Below are positions 55,201-63,719 of a DNA stretch of 64,000 bases, piece by piece. Source of the DNA: Chitinophagales bacterium (GTDB taxonomy: Bacteria > Bacteroidota > Bacteroidia > Chitinophagales > Chitinophagaceae); NCBI GenBank assembly GCA_020636505.1, contig JACJXR010000001.1:558001-622000 (forward strand), written 5' to 3'. The notes below the pieces were generated by a model that made no database searches, had not been told where the DNA came from, and saw only the letters and a program-made list of their open reading frames with translations. Position numbers and translations under genes: made by a program. The stretch's first letter is position 1. Every line of letters starts with the position of its first letter.

Positions 55201-56631
55201 ATGAAACGTATACTATCAATTGCCATAGCACTAAGTATACTTACCACATATACGGCCATAGCAGGCAATGTCACCATCAGGGGAGAAATAAAGAATCGCC
55301 TGTCGGACAGCGTTACTTTCAGCTATGCCATGTATAAGAACAACAACTGGTTGGATTTCAAACCTCATAAGATAACAGAACACCTTGACGAGAAGGGCAG
55401 GTTTACCGCTTCTTTCGACATCAGCGAAGGTTATACACTCATCAATATTCAAAACGGTGGAGAGGCTACAGAGATATTCGTCACTCAGGGAGCCAAACTG
55501 ATGATGACTGTTGATTGCAGCAACTTTGACGAGAGCATCAAGTACAAAGGTATCGGTGAAGAAGTAGCCAACTTTATGGCCAAGCACATCCTGAAATACA
55601 GTTGGATACAGAACACACACCGCGAACTACAAAGCGCCAATGAAAAATCGGTTGCAGAATTTCCGGAAAGTGTAGAAAAGATAATACAAGGTCAATTGGA
55701 CTTCCTTGTTGATAATGCCAAAGGGCTGCCAAATACTTTCATCAATTATTGGGACAGCTATTTTGAGTTCCTCAAATACAGCACCATACTCGACTATCCT
55801 ATAATGCACGAAGTGATAAAACAGCAGAGCTATTCTATTGAAAGCGTTCCCGATGAGAACTACAAAGTGATCAATACCGTTCCGAAGCGTTTCAACGACA
55901 AATGGATGCCGATACAAACGTATAGGAATTATATAGCAGGGTTTTATTACAAGCAGCTTGATGCACAAGGTGTAAAAAGCACTCCTGAAAAACCTCATTT
56001 GAAAGACGAGAAAATGCTTGAGTTGGCACATCAGAATATGCCTACCGGTAGCGAAGAGTATGTATATGCCAACTACCTGCAAGGCACCATAAAAGGTCAA
56101 TCTTACGCCACAGCAGCACATTACTACAACAAGTTCATAGACCAATACCCAAGCAGCATCTATAAAAAGATGTTGGAAAAACTTCTGGAAACCAAAAGGA
56201 AGCTCAGTGTCGGCCAACCTGCCATAGACATCACTTTCAGAGACGAGAACGGCAAAAAAGTAAAGCTTTCAGACCTGAAAGGAAATGTGGTTTATCTTGA
56301 CTTTTGGGCTAGCTGGTGCGGACCTTGCAAAGCACAATTCCCACATACCGCCAAGTTGAAAGAACATTTCGCAGGTAAGAACGTGGTATTCGCATACGTA
56401 TCTATCGACGGTGATAAAGAAGCTTGGGAAAAAGCCAAAGAAAAATACCACCTTACCGGTTTACATATGTTGGCAGAAGGCGAATGGCAATCGAACGAAG
56501 CAACAGAGTACGGTGTAAGGGGTATACCCGCCTATTTTTTGATAGATAAAGAAGGCAACTTCGCCGCCGAGTCCACTCCACGTCCAAGCCAAAGCGAGCA
56601 GTTGATAGAAATGATTGAAGCGCTACTTTAA
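55201..56631 (+). CDS. TlpA-like thiol-disulfide oxidoreductase with long N-terminal domain
   Basis: Exported protein of 476 residues: signal peptide ILSIAIALSILTTYTAIAG, a beta-rich N-terminal domain (about 22-110, DUF4369-like in shape), a helical middle part, and a C-terminal thioredoxin domain (about 335-470). The active site is FWASWCGPCKAQFP, with a cis-proline segment GVRGIPAYFLID. It should work in the periplasm, keeping cysteines reduced or supplying electrons for cytochrome maturation; the long N-terminus is common in Bacteroidota TlpA-like proteins. No partner is encoded next to it. Confidence 0.9.
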   Translation: MKRILSIAIALSILTTYTAIAGNVTIRGEIKNRLSDSVTFSYAMYKNNNWLDFKPHKITEHLDEKGRFTASFDISEGYTLINIQNGGEATEIFVTQGAKLMMTVDCSNFDESIKYKGIGEEVANFMAKHILKYSWIQNTHRELQSANEKSVAEFPESVEKIIQGQLDFLVDNAKGLPNTFINYWDSYFEFLKYSTILDYPIMHEVIKQQSYSIESVPDENYKVINTVPKRFNDKWMPIQTYRNYIAGFYYKQLDAQGVKSTPEKPHLKDEKMLELAHQNMPTGSEEYVYANYLQGTIKGQSYATAAHYYNKFIDQYPSSIYKKMLEKLLETKRKLSVGQPAIDITFRDENGKKVKLSDLKGNVVYLDFWASWCGPCKAQFPHTAKLKEHFAGKNVVFAYVSIDGDKEAWEKAKEKYHLTGLHMLAEGEWQSNEATEYGVRGIPAYFLIDKEGNFAAESTPRPSQSEQLIEMIEALL

Positions 56632-56744
56632 GTAGCTCGAGTAAACATATTAATTAATACTATGATAATCCGCTGTTAATGATGGCTTCATAATAAAAGC
56701 GTCCCTTTGTTTAGCCGAGTTAGGCTGTTTAATTACATATAGCT

Positions 56745-57638
56745 ATGGCAAAAAGGGAAGTGGATATTGTAGTATTGTCTGACATTCATCTTGGCACGTA
56801 TGGTTGCCATGCGACAGAACTGCTTCAATATCTCAAGAGCATAAAGCCGAAAGCCGTTGTACTAAACGGCGACATCATTGACATTTGGCAATTCAGCAAA
56901 CGTTATTGGCCCAACACACACATGATGGTGATGAAACACCTCATAGGCTTAGTGGCAAAAGACATTCCTGTATACTACATACCCGGCAACCACGATGAAA
57001 TGTTGCGCAGGTTCAAAGGATTTCAATTAGGCACACTGAAGGTGGCCAACAAACTCTCTCTGAAGATCAACGGGTCCAAAGTATGGATATTCCACGGTGA
57101 CGTTTTCGATGTTGTGATGCAGCACAGCAAGTGGTTGGCGAAGCTCGGAGCCATTGGATACGATACACTGATACTCATCAACCGTTTCGTGAACTTCATT
57201 TCACAAAAGTTGGGCAGGGGAAAAGTTTCATTGTCCAAACGAATAAAGAACAGCGTGAAAGGAGCGGTTAAGTTCATCAACAAGTTTGAAACAACCGTTT
57301 GCGATATAGCTTCCGACAACGATTACAAATATGTTATCTGCGGACATATTCACCAACCTGAAATTAGAACCATCGTTACCGAAAAAGGACCTGTTGTATA
57401 TATGAACTCCGGCGATTGGATAGAGAACCTAACCGCTTTGGAGTACAACGACTCTGAGTGGAGTATATACAGATATATGGACGACGAGAAAGCTCAGGCT
57501 ATCAACGTGAATAAGAAGAAGAATCCGAAAGAAACTCCTAAAGAACTCATGGCCAGTCTATTGCAAGAATTAAGCATGGCCAACACCAAATCTTCGGATA
57601 AACTTAACAGTTTACCGGGCAGTATGGAAGCTGCTTAA
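56745..57638 (+). CDS. LpxH-like metallophosphoesterase
   Basis: Calcineurin-like phosphoesterase of 297 residues. Metal ligands are in the order of the superfamily: SDIHLG (9-20 region), LNGDIIDIW, YIPGNHDEML, FHGDVFD and CGHIHQPE. The closest known enzyme by layout is UDP-2,3-diacylglucosamine hydrolase (LpxH) of lipid A synthesis. A C-terminal tail of about 50 residues is Lys- and Ser-rich. The gene is followed after 16 bases by a glycosyltransferase on the same strand, so both may serve envelope glycolipid synthesis. Confidence 0.85.
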   Translation: MAKREVDIVVLSDIHLGTYGCHATELLQYLKSIKPKAVVLNGDIIDIWQFSKRYWPNTHMMVMKHLIGLVAKDIPVYYIPGNHDEMLRRFKGFQLGTLKVANKLSLKINGSKVWIFHGDVFDVVMQHSKWLAKLGAIGYDTLILINRFVNFISQKLGRGKVSLSKRIKNSVKGAVKFINKFETTVCDIASDNDYKYVICGHIHQPEIRTIVTEKGPVVYMNSGDWIENLTALEYNDSEWSIYRYMDDEKAQAINVNKKKNPKETPKELMASLLQELSMANTKSSDKLNSLPGSMEAA

Positions 57639-57654
57639 AACTTATTATTGCTTA

Positions 57655-58671
57655 GTGAGAATATTGTTTGCTATACAAGGTACAGGCAACGGACATCTGA
57701 GCCGTGCCAGAGACGTATATCCCGAACTGATAAAGTACGGCGATGTGGATGTTTTGATAAGTGGTATACAGGTGGATGTGGACGTACCCTTTCCTGTAAA
57801 ATACAGGCTATACGGAATGAGCTTCATCTTTGGTAGCAGAGGCGGAGTGGATATTTGGAAGACCGCCAAAAAACTAAAGCTCTTCAAGCTCATAAAAGAC
57901 ATTCGTTCGTTGCCCATAGAAGACTACGACCTTGTGGTTAACGATTTTGAACCCGTATCGGCTTGGGCATGTAAGATGAAAGGCAAACCCTGTATCGGGC
58001 TAAGTCACCAGGCAGCCGTACTTGCAGAAAATGCTCCTCGTCCCGAGAAAGGAGACCTGAAAGGCGAGTTGGTACTGAAATACTATGCGCCCGTCACAGC
58101 GGCATACGGCTTTCACTTCAAAGAATACACGGAAAACATCTTCACTCCCGTCATACGCAAAGAAGTGCGCGATATGCAGCCTACCGACGAAGGGCATTAT
58201 ACCGTGTACCTACCCGCATATGACGACAATACGATGGTGCAGCACTTATCACACTTTGAAAATGTGCAGTGGCAGGTATTTTCCAAACACAACAAAGAGC
58301 CGTTCTCATTTAAGAACGTACATATACAACCTATAGAGAACAAAGCCTTCATCAAGAGTATGGCAAGCAGTACGGGTGTATTGTGCGGTGCCGGTTTTGA
58401 AGGCCCCGCTGAAGCATTGCAACTTGGCAAGAAAGTGATGGTAGTACCGATGCAACAACAGTACGAGCAACAATGCAATGCTGCAGGTGCTGCTGAGCTT
58501 GGTGTACCCGTTATAAAACAGTTGAGTAAAAAATATTACGACGATATACAATCATGGTTGGAAAACGATGAGCGTATCAACGTCGACTTCCCTGACCGTA
58601 TAGCAGAGATCGTGCATAAGCTGGTTGCAGAACATGCACCGCAAGCATTGGCCGCAGTTAAGCCTGCTTAA
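57655..58671 (+). CDS. GT-B glycosyltransferase (MJ1255/Glyco_trans_1_3-like)
   Basis: Protein of 338 residues with a GTG start. The N-terminal RILFAIQGTGNGHLSRARDV (gly-rich loop with His) and the C-terminal donor part (STGVLCGAGFEGPAEALQLG, KVMVVPMQQQYEQQCNA) are typical of GT-B enzymes related to MurG and GT28. It is usually annotated as a glycosyltransferase family protein; substrate unknown. Its stop codon touches the stop of the convergent crotonase gene. Likely co-transcribed with the LpxH-like gene. Confidence 0.87.
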   Translation: MRILFAIQGTGNGHLSRARDVYPELIKYGDVDVLISGIQVDVDVPFPVKYRLYGMSFIFGSRGGVDIWKTAKKLKLFKLIKDIRSLPIEDYDLVVNDFEPVSAWACKMKGKPCIGLSHQAAVLAENAPRPEKGDLKGELVLKYYAPVTAAYGFHFKEYTENIFTPVIRKEVRDMQPTDEGHYTVYLPAYDDNTMVQHLSHFENVQWQVFSKHNKEPFSFKNVHIQPIENKAFIKSMASSTGVLCGAGFEGPAEALQLGKKVMVVPMQQQYEQQCNAAGAAELGVPVIKQLSKKYYDDIQSWLENDERINVDFPDRIAEIVHKLVAEHAPQALAAVKPA

Positions 58672-59451
58672 TTACTTCCCTTTATATTCGGGCTTGCGCT
58701 TTTCGAGAAATGCATTCACACCTTCCACAAAGTCGTGTGTATTACCCGCTTCCACCTGTACACGCATTTCCATCTCTACTTGTTCATGCAAATTGTTGCT
58801 GTAAGAGCTGTTCAGCAGTCGCTTGGTTAAGCCGATGCCCTTTGTAGGCATACCCGCCAATTGTGTGGCGAGCGCTTTACTGTCCGCTTCAAAACTATCG
58901 TCGGGAAAGCTTTTGTATATCATGCCCATAGTCACAGCTTCATCTGCGGATACTTTTTCGCCCAACATCATGAGTGCTGCTGCACGTTGCATACCCACAT
59001 ATCTCGGCAAGAAGAATGTACCGGCACTGTCGGGTATCAAACCTATTTTGATGAATGCCTGCATGAATGAAGCACTTTGCGATGCGACAACTATATCGCA
59101 TGCCAGAGCCAGGTTGGCTCCTGCTCCTGCAGCAACACCGTTCACAGCGGCAACTATCGGCTTTTCTATGTTTCTGAGTCGGGCAATTATCGGATTGTAA
59201 TGCTCACTTACTATCTTTTCAAAATCCACGTTCTTCGGGTCTGCAGCTTCTGCAAGATCTTGCCCGGCACAAAAACCTTTGCCCGCTCCGGTCACATATA
59301 TACAGCGTACAGAATCATCGTTCGCGCAATCATCAAGGTGCGCTTGAAACGCCAAGGCCATTTCTCTGTTGAAACTGTTGTATTTATCCGGACGGTTGAA
59401 AGTTATATACCCTATACCGTTCTCTTTGTTCAGTAGTACTGTATCGCTCAT
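58672..59451 (-). CDS. Enoyl-CoA hydratase/isomerase family protein, PaaG-like
   Basis: Cytoplasmic crotonase of 259 residues. The oxyanion-hole segments are KGFCAGQDLAEA and AAVNGVAAGAGANLALACDI; the catalytic region reads FIKIGLIPDSAGTFFLPRYVG, whose Asp after Pro is the pattern of PaaG (epoxyphenylacetyl-CoA isomerase) rather than of the two-glutamate hydratases. No other paa genes are in the window, so a role in phenylacetate breakdown or another acyl-CoA isomerisation is open. Confidence 0.9.
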   Translation of the reverse strand: MSDTVLLNKENGIGYITFNRPDKYNSFNREMALAFQAHLDDCANDDSVRCIYVTGAGKGFCAGQDLAEAADPKNVDFEKIVSEHYNPIIARLRNIEKPIVAAVNGVAAGAGANLALACDIVVASQSASFMQAFIKIGLIPDSAGTFFLPRYVGMQRAAALMMLGEKVSADEAVTMGMIYKSFPDDSFEADSKALATQLAGMPTKGIGLTKRLLNSSYSNNLHEQVEMEMRVQVEAGNTHDFVEGVNAFLEKRKPEYKGK

Positions 59452-59477
59452 GATGTAAAAATAAAACGATTAAACGA

Positions 59478-60476
59478 CTATGCTTGTGCCGGTTTGAAAA
59501 CTTTACTCTTAATATGCTCTCCTATACCCATTATACTGATGACATTGAGTGGGAACTCCAACAATACGTGCATAAAGCTGAGGAGCAGCAACCATTGCAA
59601 GCCCGTCTCATAGTTGTACATATATATCGCAACACTTGCTATCCATACCACTATTACAATGGCAAACCTCAGTTTAGGTACTTTATGCCACTGTATCACC
59701 TTGGTTTTGGAGAACCAGTTGAGATAATGATATGTATACGCAAAGGCAATGAAACGCATCAGCATGATACCTTTTGTGGAACTGAATATCAACTCGTTCC
59801 AACCCTCTACCGTACCGGGTACCGGCACCTTGTCGATGATGCTAAACCATACGCGGTTCACTATTTCAAAGGGCCTATATGTAAACTGTGTTTGTGCGGA
59901 TGGCATATAAAACGCCTTACCCGGCATCACATTATACAATATGAACGGTATGGCCACCATCAATGCAAATGCCCACATACCGACCCTGCTTTTACTCTTT
60001 ATTGTTCCATACAACATGAACAAGGCGGTGAAGACATACACATGTATTAATGTTGGCACGAACACTGTCAAAAAGAAATTCATATTGTGTGACAGTTGTG
60101 ATGCGAATACCAACACAACTATACCGCCAATTTTATAAAACGTATTCTTTACAGTAACGAATATCAAAGCACTCAATAGTGCTATGAACATCAAGTTGGC
60201 ATCAAACATCGGAGGAAACTCCAACTCTATTTTGAAGCGGAAAAAATTGAGCATCAAAACAACACCTACCACCAACAACCAAACAGCATCGTATTTGCCT
60301 TTGGTGAAGTACTGCTTGTCGTGCAACCATGATATCTCCGTGAGATAGTGTAACGGACCCAATACTGCATATACAAATAAGAATAGCTGAAACGGCAGCA
60401 TGAATGCCGCTATCGCGGACAATATCATCAAGCCGATGTTCACTATGTCTATACGTTCCGTGGAGGATAGTGCCAT
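59478..60476 (-). CDS. Polytopic membrane protein of unknown function with conserved-looking histidines
   Basis: Inner-membrane protein of 332 residues with about nine or ten helices. The ATG at 60476 (MALSSTERIDIVNIG) is preferred to one eight codons upstream. Histidines lie at helix ends: GPLHYLTEISWLHDK, FASQLSHNMNFF, PTLIHVYVF, YTYHYLNWFSK, IQWHKVP and SFMHVLLEFPLN. This layout resembles membrane metal-dependent oxygenases such as Brp/Blh carotene dioxygenases, but the Brp/Blh motifs are not clearly present. I do not recognise the family with confidence. It is 26 bases upstream of the crotonase gene on the same strand, possibly one operon. Confidence 0.75.
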   Translation of the reverse strand: MALSSTERIDIVNIGLMILSAIAAFMLPFQLFLFVYAVLGPLHYLTEISWLHDKQYFTKGKYDAVWLLVVGVVLMLNFFRFKIELEFPPMFDANLMFIALLSALIFVTVKNTFYKIGGIVVLVFASQLSHNMNFFLTVFVPTLIHVYVFTALFMLYGTIKSKSRVGMWAFALMVAIPFILYNVMPGKAFYMPSAQTQFTYRPFEIVNRVWFSIIDKVPVPGTVEGWNELIFSSTKGIMLMRFIAFAYTYHYLNWFSKTKVIQWHKVPKLRFAIVIVVWIASVAIYMYNYETGLQWLLLLSFMHVLLEFPLNVISIMGIGEHIKSKVFKPAQA

Positions 60477-60567
60477 ATTTAAATATATTAATATTATCAC
60501 AAAAGCCGCGCTTCGGTTTCATATATAACTTTATGTTTTTGTAGCTTAAGCCTTCCAATAGTCAACC

Positions 60568-61641
60568 ATGTTAGTAAAAGTTTTCGGTAGTGCGGTTTTT
60601 GGTGTGGACGCGCTTACCATAACCATTGAGGTGGACACACCGGGCGGGAAACCCGAATATGTCATCGTCGGGTTACCTGACAGTGCCGTCAAAGAAAGTA
60701 TAGAACGAATCATATCCGCCATAAAGAATATAGGCTTGGATAAGCCTCGTGTACGCTTGGTGGTAAATATGGCTCCTGCTGATATCAAGAAGGCAGGTGC
60801 ATCTTACGACCTGCCAATCGCAATAGGGTGGATGGCAGCAACCGGACAAGTACCCACAGACAATCTCGGCGACTATATTATAATGGGAGAGTTGTCTCTT
60901 GACGGCTCTCTGCAACCAATAAAAGGGGCATTGCCCATCGCCATACAAGCAAGGGCGGAAAAGTTCAAGGGATTGATACTGCCCAAACAAAACGCGCGAG
61001 AAGCGGCATTGGTCAATGACCTGAATGTATATGGTGTGGAGAGCATCAAAGACGTGGTGGACTTCCTCAACGGCAAAAACAAATTGGAGCCTGTAAAGGT
61101 GAATACACGGCAAGAATTCTTTGATGCACAATACGATTTCGAGTTCGACTTCAGTGATGTAAAAGGACAGGAAAACGTAAAGCGTGCTTTGGAAATAGCT
61201 GCTGCAGGCGGGCATAATGCCATACTGATAGGCCCTCCCGGTGCAGGTAAAACAATGTTGGCCAAGAGGCTGCCAACCATACTTCCTCCACTCAACTTGC
61301 ACGAAGCACTTGAAACAACCAAAGTACATTCCGTTGCAGGCAAGCTGCCAAGCAATGCATCTTTGGTGGCACAACGCCCATTCCGTTCGCCACATCATAC
61401 CATATCCGATGTGGCTCTTGTAGGCGGAGGAGGCATACCACAACCCGGAGAAATATCATTGGCACATAACGGTGTTTTGTTTCTGGATGAGCTGCCCGAA
61501 TTCAAACGTTCTGTTTTGGAAGTGATGCGTCAACCTATGGAAGAACGACGTGTGTCGATATCACGTGCAAAAGTCAGCATTGACTTTCCTGCCAGCTTTA
61601 TGTTGGTGGCAAGTATGAACCCTTGTGGTTGTGTTGGGTAG
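60568..61641 (+). pseudogene. comM: comM (YifB, Mg-chelatase-like AAA+) cut by an integrated element
   Basis: ComM is a hexameric helicase that promotes branch migration in natural transformation. The N-terminal ChlI/S5-like domain (GSAVFGVDALTITIEVDTPG onward) and most of the AAA+ domain are intact, with Walker A GPPGAGKT (222-229) and Walker B VLFLDELPEF (Asp307). The frame runs normally to SMNPC (sensor-1 region), where homologues continue PCGxY; here it reads GCVG and stops, at 357 residues instead of about 510. The last part of the ATPase lid and the C-terminal domain are missing. The break coincides with the end of the serine recombinase gene on the other strand. The protein is almost surely inactive. 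Confidence 0.9.
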
Positions 61642-63106
61642 TTGGAGTATTTTCGGGAGTAGCGGTAAGGGTGGGTGTATAGTTGAATTTTATTGTTATT
61701 TCCTCTTTTCCAATTTGTATTGACTCTGTCAACTCTTCGACTATTTGCCTCTTAGCTTCATTGTCCAGTGTAGGCCATTTATCATATAGGTTCTCAGCAT
61801 TCTCAAGAATATGATCTCCATCTAGTTGCTGTACTTTTATGAAATCAACCTGTGCTTCCAAATCAGCTAATGACAAATCAATCTGTTTGTATTGTTCGCT
61901 TAGTGGGGTATAGTATGAACCAAAATCATCGGTTGGAATCTGACCTTTTGAATGGAGTTTAATCAGATTGTCCATTTCAGATTTAATTCTAGTCTTTTCC
62001 TTGGATAATGATTGTAACTCTGTTTCTTTTGACTGAATCGCATCTTCGGCTCTATGTAAGAATATAGCAATATCATCTTTTGTTAAGAGGAATGACTTTA
62101 ACTGCTCAAAATATATATGGTCAATATCTTCTGTACTGATATTTGTCTTCTTGCAAGATTGACATACATATTTCTTCACGCGTGAAGGCACATACATTTT
62201 GCCGCCACAATCGCATAATAATATTCCAGCAAATGGATGGATTGTCTTCCTTGTTGGTTTTCGCGTATAGGTTTGTGATTCTATAATTCTATTGCATTCA
62301 TTCCACAAATCCTCTGTTACAATCGCAGGACATGAGATGATTACCCATTCTGACTCAGGTTTAATTTCCCAATGTTTGCCTTCGCCAGTACTTTTTGTGT
62401 AATTGGCTCTTCTTTGTCCTTTCGCTATCGGGTCTGTTAGTAATCTTCCAATAGTTGTATCTGAGAATTTGGCACCTTTTCTTGTCCTATATCCCTTTTT
62501 ATTGAGTAATGATGCAACTGTACCTTTTCTTTTATGCTCTACATAGAGTTCATACATGAGTTTTCTAATCGGTGCCTCTTTCTCATGTATAACTAATTCT
62601 TTGTCTTCCCACCTATATCCGAAAGGGGCTTGCCCACCTAATGGTTTGCCCATCTTTGCTCTAATTGGAACAGATGCTGCAACTCTCTCTGAAATTTCTT
62701 GACGTTCCCATTCTGCCATTGCTGCTATCATTGTATAGAATAGTCGTCCTGCTGATGAACTAGTATCGATGTTTTCTGACAATGAGATTAAGTCTGCGTT
62801 GTTTTCTCTAAATATTTCTGAAAATTCAAGTAACTCTTTTGTATTACGAGCAAGACGTGCAAGCTTGGAGAATATTAGTGCTTCAATCTTTCCAGATTGC
62901 AAATCTCGAAGCATTCGCTTTGCTTCTGCATTACCCATTACCGACTTGCCACTAACAGCCTCTAATCGGTATATTTCGGCTACCTTCCAGTTTTTAGATT
63001 CTGCGTACATCCGTGCACGCCTTTCATGGTGTTCTGGACTGTCGTCTTTCACCTGAAAATCAGTAGAAACACGTATCCAAATACCAACTTTTTTTGTCTG
63101 AGCCAT
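61598..63106 (-). CDS. Large serine recombinase (integrase)
   Basis: Site-specific recombinase of 502 residues. The resolvase-type catalytic domain starts GIWIRVSTDFQ with nucleophile Ser14 and continues with the arginine-containing FSKLARLARNTKELLE. The recombinase domain follows (about 160-270, PFGYRW, GRLLTDPIAKGQ), then a zinc ribbon (LLCDCGGKMY with CQSCKK, about 310-340), a coiled-coil (about 365-440) and a C-terminal tail. These are the parts of the large serine integrases. Its gene runs through the att junction: roughly the last nine residues and the stop codon (61598-61600) are encoded by the opposite strand of comM. In the excised element the C-terminus must differ. Confidence 0.95.
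   Translation of the reverse strand: MAQTKKVGIWIRVSTDFQVKDDSPEHHERRARMYAESKNWKVAEIYRLEAVSGKSVMGNAEAKRMLRDLQSGKIEALIFSKLARLARNTKELLEFSEIFRENNADLISLSENIDTSSSAGRLFYTMIAAMAEWERQEISERVAASVPIRAKMGKPLGGQAPFGYRWEDKELVIHEKEAPIRKLMYELYVEHKRKGTVASLLNKKGYRTRKGAKFSDTTIGRLLTDPIAKGQRRANYTKSTGEGKHWEIKPESEWVIISCPAIVTEDLWNECNRIIESQTYTRKPTRKTIHPFAGILLCDCGGKMYVPSRVKKYVCQSCKKTNISTEDIDHIYFEQLKSFLLTKDDIAIFLHRAEDAIQSKETELQSLSKEKTRIKSEMDNLIKLHSKGQIPTDDFGSYYTPLSEQYKQIDLSLADLEAQVDFIKVQQLDGDHILENAENLYDKWPTLDNEAKRQIVEELTESIQIGKEEITIKFNYTPTLTATPENTPTTQHNHKGSYLPPT
61611..61635 (+). other. Element-chromosome junction (att half-site) in comM
   Basis: comM coding sequence fits its homologues through the codons for MNPC (61615-61626) and departs from position 61627. 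The recombination core should therefore lie in or just before CCTTGTGG (61621-61628). The other junction, which should carry the rest of comM, is beyond the right edge. Confidence 0.7.
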
Positions 63107-63293
63107 GTGAATATTATTTATGAAAACCTATTCAAACAGGGCGGGAATACATCACATAATTACACTGGAAAAGAAATACAGTTTAGACGCACTGAATAGT
63201 GTAATAAAGATACGAATCTCTGACTTTCTCAGTTAAAAATATTTTTGGATGAATGTACCTATTATTGTATTTTTAACATAATAAACAAAAGCT

Positions 63294-63707
63294 ATGAATT
63301 CATTAGCAAGTAAATATAATCTTAGACCTGGAGATTCACTTATTACTCCAATCACATTGACTGGTATTAGTAAGCACTATGTTGTGTATGTTGGCAATGG
63401 TATGTACATGGAAAACCACCATATTCAAGGAGTGCAATATGTTTCTGAATATCAATTGATGAAAAGAAACAAACCTATAATTAAGATAAATAGGTTTACT
63501 GGCTCTGATATCCAAAGAAGACACGCAATAAATCGTGCTCATTCATTATTAGGCAACCCATATGATTTAATCACTTTTAATTGCGAACATTTTGCCAATG
63601 CAGTACAAAGTGGATTTGTACGTAGTAAACAGGTAGACACAACAATTGGAATAGTTTCAATTATAGGGTTAATACTCCTAGGATATACCGTTGCACGATC
63701 TACATAG
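63294..63707 (+). CDS. LRAT/H-REV107-like putative thiol acyltransferase with C-terminal membrane anchor
   Basis: Protein of 137 residues. The LRAT-type papain-like fold is shown by LRPGDSLITP, then His28 in SKHYVVYVGNGMYMENHH (second His at 42 or 43) and Cys97 in FNCEHFANAVQSG. These match the His-His-Cys triad of H-REV107/PLAAT proteins, including the NCEHF motif. Residues 115-134 (DTTIGIVSIIGLILLGYTVA) are a single C-terminal membrane segment, so the topology also resembles the tail-anchored animal enzymes. Family members transfer acyl groups or cut phospholipids through an acyl-cysteine. Substrate and purpose here are unknown. It is cargo of the comM element and reads away from the recombinase; stop codons of this gene and the next lie in one palindrome. 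Confidence 0.85.
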   Translation: MNSLASKYNLRPGDSLITPITLTGISKHYVVYVGNGMYMENHHIQGVQYVSEYQLMKRNKPIIKINRFTGSDIQRRHAINRAHSLLGNPYDLITFNCEHFANAVQSGFVRSKQVDTTIGIVSIIGLILLGYTVARST

Positions 63708-63719
63708 TAGTCGACTACT
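63706..63719. terminator. 14-base palindrome over two convergent stop codons
   Basis: AGTAGTCGACTACT is a perfect palindrome that includes parts of the stop codons of both the LRAT gene and the convergent gene. It is followed by a T run on the plus strand (TTTTTATCTTT). It may act as a weak shared terminator. Confidence 0.35.

Noticed and set aside
60673..61443. A 256-codon open frame antisense to comM
   Set aside because: The plus-strand frame carries the AAA+ motifs; the antisense frame is Cys/Tyr/His-rich without domain signs.
61598..63106. Possibility that the recombinase is a transposon resolvase or an invertase
   Set aside because: At 502 residues with recombinase, zinc-ribbon and coiled-coil parts it is a large serine integrase; small resolvases are about 180-200 residues, and no invertible repeats flank it.
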